From the NCBI RefSeq assembly GCF_016772275.1, contig NZ_CP065425.1:4022001-4086000 (forward strand): a stretch of DNA of 64,000 nt. The letters are read 5' to 3'. Each line of letters opens with the position of its first letter. The stretch's first letter is position 1. Position numbers and translations under genes: made by a program. The notes under the pieces are model-generated. The model saw nothing but the letters and a program-made list of their open reading frames with translations. It was not told the DNA's origin and did no database searches. This DNA is from Heyndrickxia vini. GTDB taxonomy: Bacteria > Bacillota > Bacilli > Bacillales > Bacillaceae_C. Positions 57,605-64,000 of this stretch are shown here, piece after piece.

Positions 57605-58205
57605 TTTGTCCCCCTAAATGCTTTAATGCTTTCTGGTAATCGTCCATTGTGTTCATGTTCCAGAAACATTTCTCCCAAACTTTTTGTAAATAATCTGGAG
57701 CATCATTTTGTTCAACTAACTTCACATTTAATTGATTGATCAAATCGGTCATCCTTCTTTTTTGATCTAATAAGCAAGTTCTTATGATTGATTGGATGCC
57801 CTTTTGATAAGCACCAAACAATGGATGGATTCTGCCTTCGAACATCGGAATAACCGCGTCGTATCCGCTGTTTATAAGCCCATCGACCAACCACTTCCCC
57901 ACTTGCCTAGAGGCGAATGGCATGTCACATGCAATTATTAAACACTCTTGGGAAGTAGAGCTTTTTAATCCGATTTCTAATCCAGCTAATGGTCCATGTC
58001 CTTTAAATTCCGGTTCATCCGTCACTTTATTTATATGAATAGATTGGAATTCGGAAGGATGGTTCGTAACTAAGAGCATTTTTCGAGATATAGGAGAAAA
58101 TTCGTTAATTAACCGATCAATAACCCGCTCATTTCCCAAAGGCAAAAGTGCTTTATTTTGTCCCATTCGTCTTGATTTTCCGCCTGCTAAAATAATAGTA
58201 TCCAT
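57594..58205 (-). CDS. mobA: Molybdenum cofactor guanylyltransferase MobA
   Basis: MobA joins GMP to molybdopterin. The 203 residues start with the nucleotide-binding LAGGKSRRMGQNKALLPLG. DEPEFKGHGPLAGLEIGL and the metal-binding CDMPF follow. Its ATG overlaps the stop of the VOC gene in a TAATG arrangement, giving a VOC-mobA-moaE operon. Confidence 0.94.
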   Translation of the reverse strand: MDTIILAGGKSRRMGQNKALLPLGNERVIDRLINEFSPISRKMLLVTNHPSEFQSIHINKVTDEPEFKGHGPLAGLEIGLKSSTSQECLIIACDMPFASRQVGKWLVDGLINSGYDAVIPMFEGRIHPLFGAYQKGIQSIIRTCLLDQKRRMTDLINQLNVKLVEQNDAPDYLQKVWEKCFWNMNTMDDYQKALKHLGGQNEF

Positions 58206-58603
58206 TATTCCACCTCTTCTGTAGGTGCGACTACTTCTACTTTAATTCTATCGGGATCCTCAAAATATAAGGCATAATGATTTTGACCTCCCGCATATGG
58301 ATAGCGTTCAGAATATAGAATCTTCATGCCTTTTTCTTTTATCTCAAAAGCCATTTCATCGACTTGTTTTCGAGATTGAGCCTGGAACGCTAAATGATTT
58401 AAACCGACACGACAACGATGATATGGAGTCGTCAGAAATTCTTCCTTTACCTGAACAAAAACAAGATAGGTTGATTTATATTTCCAACTTATACCGTGAT
58501 CCCATTTTTGAAACTGATGGTAACCGAGTTTAGTTAAAAACCATTCCCAAAATTCTGTGGATTTCTTTAGATTGGAGACATATATTTCAAGATGGTGAAG
58601 CAA
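58205..58603 (-). CDS. VOC (glyoxalase-like) family protein
   Basis: A 132-residue vicinal-oxygen-chelate protein with the two-module beta-alpha-beta fold. Possible metal ligands are His4 in HHLEIYVSNL, the His in GLNHLAFQ and the Glu of VEVVAP. The YALYFEDPDRIKVEVV stretch is typical. The specific reaction is unknown. The start is TTG after an AGGGG site. It is first in the operon with mobA and moaE, which may be chance. Confidence 0.85.
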   Translation of the reverse strand: MLHHLEIYVSNLKKSTEFWEWFLTKLGYHQFQKWDHGISWKYKSTYLVFVQVKEEFLTTPYHRCRVGLNHLAFQAQSRKQVDEMAFEIKEKGMKILYSERYPYAGGQNHYALYFEDPDRIKVEVVAPTEEVE

Positions 58604-58666
58604 TAGAACTACCCCTATTCAACATAATATGTAATTTATCTTATTTTATCATCAAATTAATACTAT

Positions 58667-58762
58667 GCGCTTTTGAAACTTCCTTTGAAACCCAATAATT
58701 CATTTGGTTGCTAGCCTTTCGTGCACTATGTTTCAAAAGCGCAGACTTCAAGTGCACGAAAG
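58667..58762. other. Interleaved perfect inverted repeats downstream of rsgA paralogue
   Basis: GCGCTTTTGAAAC (58667-58679) and its complement (58730-58742) interleave with CTTTCGTGCACT (58716-58727) and its complement (58751-58762). Stems are 13 and 12 bp, both perfect, in ABA'B' order. It lies in the 270-bp gap between the VOC gene and the rsgA terminator. An 85-codon open frame here has no ribosome binding site and I do not call it a gene. Confidence 0.7.
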
Positions 58763-58827
58763 AACCGGATGCGTGCATTTCACATGAAAATACCGAGCTC
58801 ATCTTCCCGAATGGACCGCATTCACGT

Positions 58828-58862
58828 AAAAAAGAAAAACAGTCCTCGTAAAAAGGACTGTC
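58828..58862 (-). terminator. Intrinsic terminator after the rsgA paralogue
   Basis: ACAGTCCT and AGGACTGT enclose a 7-nt loop, followed on the minus strand by a T-rich run. Confidence 0.88.
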
Positions 58863-58872
58863 ATTTACATTA

Positions 58873-59931
58873 TTACTTTTTATTCTTTTTTTGACCATTT
58901 GTCAGTTGTTTCATTCTGGCTTTCTCGGCTAGTTTTGCCTGCCGATTTTCTTTTCGTTCTAAAAAAGCCAATTCTCTTTGAAGCTTAACATAGCTTGCAT
59001 ATCTATTTTTATCCAATGTACCTTCTAATAATGCTAATTGAATGGCGCATCCAGGTTCCTTGGCATGTGAACAATCTCTAAAACGGCAACTTTCAGCCAG
59101 TTCCTCTATGTCGGAGAAGCTTTGACTTAATCCATCTTCTGCATCCCAAAGCTGCAATTCACGCATTCCGGGAGTATCAATTAAAATTCCTCCGCTTTCT
59201 AAAACGATTAATTCTCGGTGTGTCGTTGTATGTCGTCCCCGCCCATCATCTTCACGTATTGAACGAACATCCTGTTTCACACTTCCAAACAATGCATTTG
59301 TTAGCGTAGACTTTCCAACACCCGAGGAACCGAGTAACGCAATGGTCTGCCCTTCATAAATATATGGAGTTAATTGCTCCAATCCAATATTTTGTTCCGC
59401 ACCGATGGCATGGATAGGTACTCCAAAGGCAATTGATTCTACTTCTTGGATCTTTTCTTCAACATTTTCACATAAATCGACTTTACTTAGAATGATGACA
59501 GGATTTGCGCCACTTTCCCAAGCAGTCAATACATATCTTTCAATCCGGCGGAGATTAAAATCGGAATTCAATGCGTTCACAAGAAAAACGGTATCGACAT
59601 TTGTAGCAACTATTTGTTCATCCATTTTTGGTCCAGCTGCTTTTCGCGAAAATTTACTTTTGCGAGGCAAAATAGCATGAATCGTCGCCTTTTGTTCCTC
59701 TATTCTTGGGCTAATGACAACCCAATCCCCTACTGCCGGGTAGTCCTGCCGTTCGAATGCTTGAAATCGTAGTTTTCCCGACACTTCAGAAAGCAACTCA
59801 CCTTGTTCGGTTGCTACTCTATAAATTTTTTTATGTTCTAGAGTGACTCTGCCCACTTCATAACCTTGTTGTTTATATTGTTCAAACTGCTCTTCAAAAT
59901 AAGAATTCCAACCTAATGTTTGTAAATTCAA
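58873..59931 (-). CDS. rsgA: RsgA-type ribosome-associated GTPase, long paralogue
   Basis: A circularly permuted GTPase of 352 residues that should act on the 30S ribosomal subunit. An OB-fold (about 30-100) is followed by G4 (SKVD, 149-152), G1 (GSSGVGKST, 201-209), G2 (GRGRHTTTH, 230-238) and G3 (DTPG, 252-255). The zinc knuckle uses Cys282, Cys287, His289 and Cys295. A basic C-terminal tail ends in KKNKK. B. subtilis RsgA (YloQ) is about 300 residues and sits elsewhere, so this is probably a second copy. The start is TTG 59931, 8 nt after GGAGG. A leader peptide and attenuator lie upstream. Confidence 0.92.
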   Translation of the reverse strand: MNLQTLGWNSYFEEQFEQYKQQGYEVGRVTLEHKKIYRVATEQGELLSEVSGKLRFQAFERQDYPAVGDWVVISPRIEEQKATIHAILPRKSKFSRKAAGPKMDEQIVATNVDTVFLVNALNSDFNLRRIERYVLTAWESGANPVIILSKVDLCENVEEKIQEVESIAFGVPIHAIGAEQNIGLEQLTPYIYEGQTIALLGSSGVGKSTLTNALFGSVKQDVRSIREDDGRGRHTTTHRELIVLESGGILIDTPGMRELQLWDAEDGLSQSFSDIEELAESCRFRDCSHAKEPGCAIQLALLEGTLDKNRYASYVKLQRELAFLERKENRQAKLAEKARMKQLTNGQKKNKK

Positions 59932-59952
59932 ATGTAATTCCTCCAATATTTG

Positions 59953-60075
59953 TGTAAAAATAAAAACCATCGACTGATAAACGGCAGTCCATGGTTGGGT
60001 ACACAAAATTTAATTAGAGAAAATTTTACAATTGATTTTTAATTAATTGGTTTTGTCTTTTCCCATGGACTGCAA
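59953..60075 (-). promoter_or_regulatory. Terminator/antiterminator leader before the rsgA paralogue
   Basis: The terminator pairs AACCATGGACTG (plus coordinates 59985-59996) with CAGTCGATGGTT (59965-59976), 11 of 12 bp, followed by TTTTTATTTTT. GCAGTCCATGG (60063-60073), inside the leader peptide's codons, is an exact 11-nt complement of the terminator's 5' arm and can act as antiterminator. An earlier CCATGG (60128-60133) could pair with that segment in turn. Confidence 0.8.
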
Positions 60076-60113
60076 TATGAAATTAACGTTAGATTTATAA
60101 GTAATTTGTTCAT
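60039..60113 (-). CDS. Leader peptide upstream of the rsgA paralogue
   Basis: A 24-codon frame from ATG 60113, 8 nt after GGGAGG. It starts MNKLLINLTLISYC and continues SPWEKTKPIN. Codons 14-17 (Cys-Ser-Pro-Trp) lie on the antiterminator segment. A promoter-like TTTACT/TACTAT pair with a 17-nt spacer lies upstream near 60155-60185. The strong ribosome binding site and location suggest translation-controlled attenuation. Confidence 0.7.
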   Translation of the reverse strand: MNKLLINLTLISYCSPWEKTKPIN

Positions 60114-60279
60114 ATTACATACCTCCCACCATGGAAATTTTTTAATTACTACCTCAATAGTATATCCTCTTATGTGAAAAGTAAAGAGTTTTCACAAAAT
60201 TATATTTCTTCCAAACTCCCATGTATAGTCTTAGAGAATTTGTACATACTGAATAAAGACGATGATCCCCCCTTTTAAT

Positions 60280-60308
60280 AGCTTATCTACTTCGGTAGAT
60301 AAGCTTTT
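60280..60308 (+). terminator. Strong terminator without an assigned gene
   Basis: AGCTTATCTAC and GTAGATAAGCT pair perfectly around a TTCG tetraloop, with a T6 tail. It lies 98 nt before pdxK on the plus strand, with no supported gene before it. It could end a small RNA starting near 60220 or attenuate pdxK. Confidence 0.85.
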
Positions 60309-60405
60309 TTATTTCTGAGTATGGAAATCTATTTACTATTGGTATATTCTAAAATAGAGATTTTTTGAATATTACTCATTTTCGCTGATAGAGGAGGACT
60401 TGTTT

Positions 60406-61221
60406 ATGACTTTGAAGAAGACTTTAACCCTTGCTGGTTCAGATTCAAGTGGTGGTGCGGGAATTCAAGCGGATTTAAAAACGTTCCAAGAACTTGGAGT
60501 TTATGGAATGACTGCATTAACTTCCATCGTTGCAATGGATCCAAAAAATGATTGGCACCATAATGTGTTCCCTATTGATGTAAAAACGGTCGAACCACAA
60601 TTAGAAACGATTCTATCTGTGAATATCGATGCAATGAAAACGGGGATGCTTGGCTCTGTTGAAATTATTGAGTTAGCCGCTCGTAAAATAGACGAACATA
60701 AATTAGATAAAGTGGTCATTGACCCTGTTATGGTTTGTAAAGGTGAAGATGAAGTATTACAGCCAGAAAACACAGATGCAATGCGTGAATTATTAATCCC
60801 ACGCGCTACAATTGTGACTCCAAATCTATTTGAGGCTGGGCAATTAGCTAAATCCGGGCCTATTAAAACAATCGACGATATGAAGAAAGCAGCTATGAAA
60901 ATCCACGATCTAGGTGCGAAAAATATCGTTATTAAGGGTGGTAAACAGCTAGAACATGAAAAAGCGGTTGATCTATTCTATGATGGCAGTGAGTTTACAC
61001 TTTTAGAAAGTGAAAAATTTGATACTACTTTCAATCATGGTGCAGGCTGTACATTTGCTGCAGCGATTACAGCTGAGCTTGCAAAAGGAAGTTCAGTTAA
61101 AGAGGCTGTATCAGTAGCGAAGAAATTCGTTTCTGCCGCTATCGAACATGGCTTTAAGTTGAATCAATATGTTGGTCCAGTTATGCACGGTGCGTATACA
61201 CGTTTTGTTTCGAATAAATAA
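60406..61221 (+). CDS. pdxK: Pyridoxal kinase / hydroxymethylpyrimidine kinase PdxK
   Basis: A ribokinase-family vitamin kinase of 271 residues, as ywdB (PdxK) of B. subtilis, where it phosphorylates pyridoxine-type vitamers and hydroxymethylpyrimidine. It contains LAGSDSSGGAGIQADLKTF, VIDPVMVCKGEDEVL and the anion-hole end NHGAGCTFAAAITAELAKG. The Cys in GAGCTF is typical of the PdxK/ThiD-like Gram-positive enzymes. ATG 60406 with GAGGAGG is chosen. Confidence 0.93.
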   Translation: MTLKKTLTLAGSDSSGGAGIQADLKTFQELGVYGMTALTSIVAMDPKNDWHHNVFPIDVKTVEPQLETILSVNIDAMKTGMLGSVEIIELAARKIDEHKLDKVVIDPVMVCKGEDEVLQPENTDAMRELLIPRATIVTPNLFEAGQLAKSGPIKTIDDMKKAAMKIHDLGAKNIVIKGGKQLEHEKAVDLFYDGSEFTLLESEKFDTTFNHGAGCTFAAAITAELAKGSSVKEAVSVAKKFVSAAIEHGFKLNQYVGPVMHGAYTRFVSNK

Positions 61222-61227
61222 TTTTGA

Positions 61228-61254
61228 GGAGTGGGTTTCACCCACTCCTTTTTT
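61228..61254 (+). terminator. Intrinsic terminator after pdxK
   Basis: GGAGTGGGT and ACCCACTCC form a perfect 9-bp stem with a 3-nt loop and T6 tail. The following 180 bp before yojF hold nothing I can support. Confidence 0.92.
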
Positions 61255-61434
61255 ACTTTCTATCCCCGTAAGCAATCTCTTCGCAATCCAATACTATTTT
61301 TAGTAAAATAATCACATACTTTAGTTATCGTATTTTAAAAATGGCCTAGTTAAAGATATTGATTGTTCACACCTATCAACTTAATAGCTAATCAATAAGT
61401 CATTTAACAAAGCATTAAAAAAGGAGGGTTCTAC

Positions 61435-61782
61435 GTGGAGCCTATACAAATCTCTGCTGTTCAGGAGAAGATTAATGAGTTTGCGAATAAAACCGTATAT
61501 ATACATTTAGAAACAACGAATGGTGCATATGCTTCCCATTTTAACGAAGGTTTCTTTTCCGCAGGAGCATACATACGGAATGCACAAGTTAGTTATGAGC
61601 ACGGAAAAATTATTGGAGAGGGGCCATTTCGAGTAGGTTTAAAGCTGCCAATCGGTTGGATCTATGCTGAGGGATTAACCCATTTCGAAGAAGATGACCT
61701 TGGCCGCTTACTTCTTGCAGGCCATGGATACGATGGAAAATTAGCAGTTGCACTTGAGATTAGTGAAACACCATTTGAATAA
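61435..61782 (+). CDS. yojF: YojF family protein (DUF1806)
   Basis: A conserved 115-residue protein encoded just before bshB2 in many Bacillaceae; function unknown, possibly linked to bacillithiol. It shows VYIHLETTNGAY, GAYIRNAQV and GWIYAEGLTHFE. The start is GTG after AAGGAGGG. It is 27 bp upstream of bshB2, in one operon. Confidence 0.9.
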   Translation: MEPIQISAVQEKINEFANKTVYIHLETTNGAYASHFNEGFFSAGAYIRNAQVSYEHGKIIGEGPFRVGLKLPIGWIYAEGLTHFEEDDLGRLLLAGHGYDGKLAVALEISETPFE

Positions 61783-61809
61783 TTTAATGAAGAAAGGAGC
61801 GTTTGTTCA

Positions 61810-62493
61810 ATGGAAACAGAACGTCAAGTTTTAGTTATTTTTCCTCACCCAGATGATGAAGCGTTTGGGGTGTCAGGAACTATTTCAACGCACGTAAAAA
61901 ATGGAACACCGGTGACTTATGCATGCTTAACACTTGGGGAAATGGGAAGAAATTTAGGAAATCCCCCATTTGCAACAAGGGAGTCATTGCCGAAGATACG
62001 CAAAAAGGAGCTGCAAAAGGCCGCAGCTGTAATGGGAATTCAGGATTTGCGGATGATGGGTCTTCGTGATAAAACGGTTGAATTTGAAGATGATGAAAAA
62101 TTAATCCAGATGGTTACCGGTTTGATTAATGAACTAGATCCTTCACTGATTATTACATTCTATCCGGGATATTCCGTCCATCCTGACCATGAAGCAACGG
62201 GAAGAGCTGTAGTTCGTGCCGTTAGGCGTATTCCTGAAGAAAAAAGACCGAAGCTTCATTGTGTGGCATTTTCGAATAATCACGAATCAGAAATTGGACC
62301 TCCGGACGTAATTAATGATGTAAGTGCTGTTACCGATCAAAAAATCGGTGCGATGAAAGCACATATATCACAAACTGGTTGGATGATAGCCGATCGCGAA
62401 GAAAAATTGAAACAAAATGACCCTGAAACCCTTGCTTGGTTACAAAACGAAAGATTTTGGAATTACCAATGGGAGAATGATCAAGTCAAATAA
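61810..62493 (+). CDS. bshB2: Bacillithiol biosynthesis deacetylase BshB2
   Basis: A zinc LmbE-type hydrolase of 227 residues that removes acetate from GlcNAc-malate in bacillithiol synthesis, or acts on bacillithiol conjugates. The metal motif PHPDDE (12-17) and the second histidine motif HPDHEATGRAV are intact. ATG follows GAAAGGAG. In B. subtilis the gene (yojG) is far from the ywd region, so the local order differs here. Confidence 0.93.
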   Translation: METERQVLVIFPHPDDEAFGVSGTISTHVKNGTPVTYACLTLGEMGRNLGNPPFATRESLPKIRKKELQKAAAVMGIQDLRMMGLRDKTVEFEDDEKLIQMVTGLINELDPSLIITFYPGYSVHPDHEATGRAVVRAVRRIPEEKRPKLHCVAFSNNHESEIGPPDVINDVSAVTDQKIGAMKAHISQTGWMIADREEKLKQNDPETLAWLQNERFWNYQWENDQVK

Positions 62494-62500
62494 AGTTGTG

Positions 62501-62531
62501 AAAGAGCTGAAATTTACAGCTCTTTATTTTT
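62501..62531 (+). terminator. Intrinsic terminator after bshB2
   Basis: AAAGAGCTG and CAGCTCTTT form a 9-bp stem with a 7-nt loop and a long T-run. Confidence 0.9.
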
Positions 62532-62543
62532 TTATCAACGGTG

Positions 62544-62612
62544 TGAGTGTTCACTCATTTTGTGATTGACATGTACTCCACCGCATTTTATTATAAAGTG
62601 AGTAATCACTCA
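62544..62612 (+). promoter_or_regulatory. ABC transporter promoter flanked by two TetR-type operators
   Basis: TTGACA (62566-62571) and TATTAT (62589-62594) are 17 nt apart. The palindromes TGAGTGTTCACTCA (62544-62557) and TGAGTAATCACTCA (62599-62612) lie on either side, 55 bp centre to centre. A repressor on the second would cover the start site. Confidence 0.78.
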
Positions 62613-62634
62613 TTTAATAGCAGGGGGTTGTAAG

Positions 62635-63357
62635 ATGGATCATGCCATTCGTATTCATCAAGTAACTAAGAATTTTGGCAAAAAAAACGTTTTAAAGGAT
62701 ATAAATTTATCAATAAGTCCGGGACAAATCTATGGTCTAATCGGACCTTCAGGATCGGGAAAAACAACCTTAATCAAAATTATTGTAGGTATGGATGTCC
62801 CTTCAAAAGGAGATGTTCAAGTTTTAAATACATCCATACCTAATTTAAAGGCATTACAAAATATTGGTTATATGGCCCAATCTGATGCTCTTTATCCGGA
62901 ACTAACCGGAGAAGAGAATATGGCTTTCTTTGCCTCCCTATTCAAATTGAAGAAGTCCGTACAAAAGGAAAGAATAGTTTATGCAGCGAATTTAGTTGAT
63001 CTTAGCTCACATATATCCAAGAAAGTAGGAACCTATTCTGGAGGTATGAAACGGAGATTGTCTCTGGCAATAGCATTAATCCACGATCCACAAATACTAA
63101 TTTTAGATGAACCTACAGTTGGTATTGATCCAGAACTACGCTTATCGATATGGAATGAATTAATACAGCTAAAGAAAAAAGGAAAAACAATCCTAGTTAC
63201 AACACATGTCATGGATGAAGCAGAAAAATGTGATTATCTTAGTATGGTACGAGATGGAATGATTTTAACGAGTGGCTCCCCTTCAGCATTAAAGGCGCAG
63301 TACAATGTAAGCAATTTAGAAGAGGTATTTTTAAAGGCTGGGGGTACGAACTCATGA
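62635..63357 (+). CDS. ABC transporter ATP-binding protein
   Basis: A 240-residue ATPase of an ABC-2-type exporter. Walker A GPSGSGKTT (near residue 38), Q-loop, signature YSGGMKRRLS and Walker B ILILDEPTVG are intact, and the H-loop is THVMDEAEKCD. The stop overlaps the permease start (ATGA). Substrate unknown; the flanking TetR-type operators suggest a drug or toxic-compound exporter. Confidence 0.92.
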   Translation: MDHAIRIHQVTKNFGKKNVLKDINLSISPGQIYGLIGPSGSGKTTLIKIIVGMDVPSKGDVQVLNTSIPNLKALQNIGYMAQSDALYPELTGEENMAFFASLFKLKKSVQKERIVYAANLVDLSSHISKKVGTYSGGMKRRLSLAIALIHDPQILILDEPTVGIDPELRLSIWNELIQLKKKGKTILVTTHVMDEAEKCDYLSMVRDGMILTSGSPSALKAQYNVSNLEEVFLKAGGTNS

Positions 63358-64000
63358 GAATTGGTGCATTAATAAAAAGAATTTGCAGGCAAATGATTCG
63401 AGATAAACGAACACTTGCATTAATGATGATTGCCCCACTCATCATTTTAACTCTTATTCATTTTCTCTTTACAAGCGATTCCGATGAAGAAATTAAAATC
63501 GGTGTAATGAATGTGGATTCTTCTTTCGTTAACCAATTGAAAGACCAAGATATACTTGTTATAAAATATGACCCATCAAACGATTCGAAAAAGATAATCT
63601 TAAAAGATGAATTAGATGGAGTCCTTCAGTTAAAAGGGAATCAACCTTTGCTTACATTAAAAAACGATGATCCTACTGTATCAAACGCTTTACAAATGAA
63701 AATTCAACAAATGTTTTCCGCACATGTATCAAAAATGAATAATCATAGTAACCTAAAGGAATTCCCTAAGATTGATACTTCTTATCTATATGGTACTAAC
63801 GATACGACATTTTTTGACGTATTAAATCCGATATTAATTGGATTCTTTGTCTTTTTCTTTGTCTTTCTTATTTCAGGAATTGCTCTTTTAAGAGAACGGA
63901 CAACTGGAACTCTCGAAAGACTTGTAGCTACGCCCATAAAAAGAAGTGAGATTGTTTTTGGCTATTTATTCGGTTATGGAATATTCGCTGTCATTCAAAC
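63354..64000 (+). CDS. ABC-2 type permease, C-terminus cut by window edge
   Basis: About 215 residues are present. The first helix (ALMMIAPLIILTLIHFLF) is followed by a large extracytoplasmic segment (about 45-155) and a second helix (NPILIGFFVFFFVFLISGIALL). The conserved RERTTGTLERLVATPIKRSE motif of ABC-2 exporters comes next. It overlaps the ATPase gene by 4 nt. Confidence 0.9.
   Translation, partial: MRIGALIKRICRQMIRDKRTLALMMIAPLIILTLIHFLFTSDSDEEIKIGVMNVDSSFVNQLKDQDILVIKYDPSNDSKKIILKDELDGVLQLKGNQPLLTLKNDDPTVSNALQMKIQQMFSAHVSKMNNHSNLKEFPKIDTSYLYGTNDTTFFDVLNPILIGFFVFFFVFLISGIALLRERTTGTLERLVATPIKRSEIVFGYLFGYGIFAVIQ

Noticed and set aside
58641-58898. 85-codon minus-strand frame after the rsgA paralogue
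   Set aside because: It overlaps the rsgA 3' end and terminator, has no ribosome binding site, and its sequence comes from the inverted repeats.

Overview
The window is a piece of the chromosome of a low-GC, endospore-forming Bacillaceae (Bacillus sensu lato). The gene order from glyA through rho, spo0F, pyrG, rpoE, argS, speEB and pta to gerQ matches the block named ywl to ywd in Bacillus subtilis. Sporulation genes spoIIR, spo0F, rsfA and gerQ, a YhcN-like lipoprotein and a PBP2d-type penicillin-binding protein support a spore former. Most genes lie on the minus strand. An exact parS match (56412-56433) and a DnaA-box cluster (6072-6308) fit an origin-proximal replichore arm. I cannot name the species from sequence alone.

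Layout. 1-11.5 kb: glyA (cut by the window edge), ywlG, rpiB, a chemoreceptor, ywlE, mntP, ywlC, ywlB, spoIIR, prmC-prfA, a lipoprotein, tdk and rpmE. 11.6-21.6 kb: rho, glpX, murAB, tal, fba, spo0F, ywjG, pyrG and rpoE. 21.8-32.9 kb: a catabolic block that looks inserted between rpoE and ywjF, holding icmF, a TetR regulator, two acyl-CoA dehydrogenases, hbd and thl. It is followed by ywjF, a membrane Fe-S oxidoreductase. 33-43.9 kb: a 49-codon membrane gene, a cardiolipin synthase, argS-ywiB, a TauE/SafE permease, a frameshifted small gene, speE-speB, a class A PBP, ywhD, ywhC and ywhB. 44.0-44.5 kb: a GC-rich 52-bp tandem array. 44.6-54.4 kb: ywgA, ywfO, rsfA, the bmrCD heterodimeric ABC exporter with a leader peptide, lipL, pta and hemQ. 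55-64 kb: gerQ, ywdK, ywdI, a stress protein, moaE-mobA with a moaD remnant, a VOC protein, an rsgA paralogue behind an attenuator-like leader, pdxK, yojF-bshB2, and an ABC transporter cut by the window edge.

How the genes work together. IcmF interconverts isobutyryl-CoA and butyryl-CoA. The acyl-CoA dehydrogenases, Hbd and thiolase can then carry butyryl-CoA to acetyl-CoA, although no crotonase is in the window. YwjF is a plausible route for the flavoprotein electrons into the quinone pool. Similar 14-bp palindromes lie between the -35 and -10 boxes of both the thl operon and ywjF, so one TetR regulator probably controls both.

The most interesting signals are regulatory or non-coding. They are (1) a leader peptide with a complete terminator/antiterminator layout before the rsgA paralogue, (2) a two-terminator leader before bmrCD, (3) the 52-bp tandem array, (4) a three-way-junction element between tal and murAB, (5) two places with interleaved (ABA'B') inverted repeats, and (6) the parS and DnaA-box sites. 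All calls come from reading the sequence; no database search was run.
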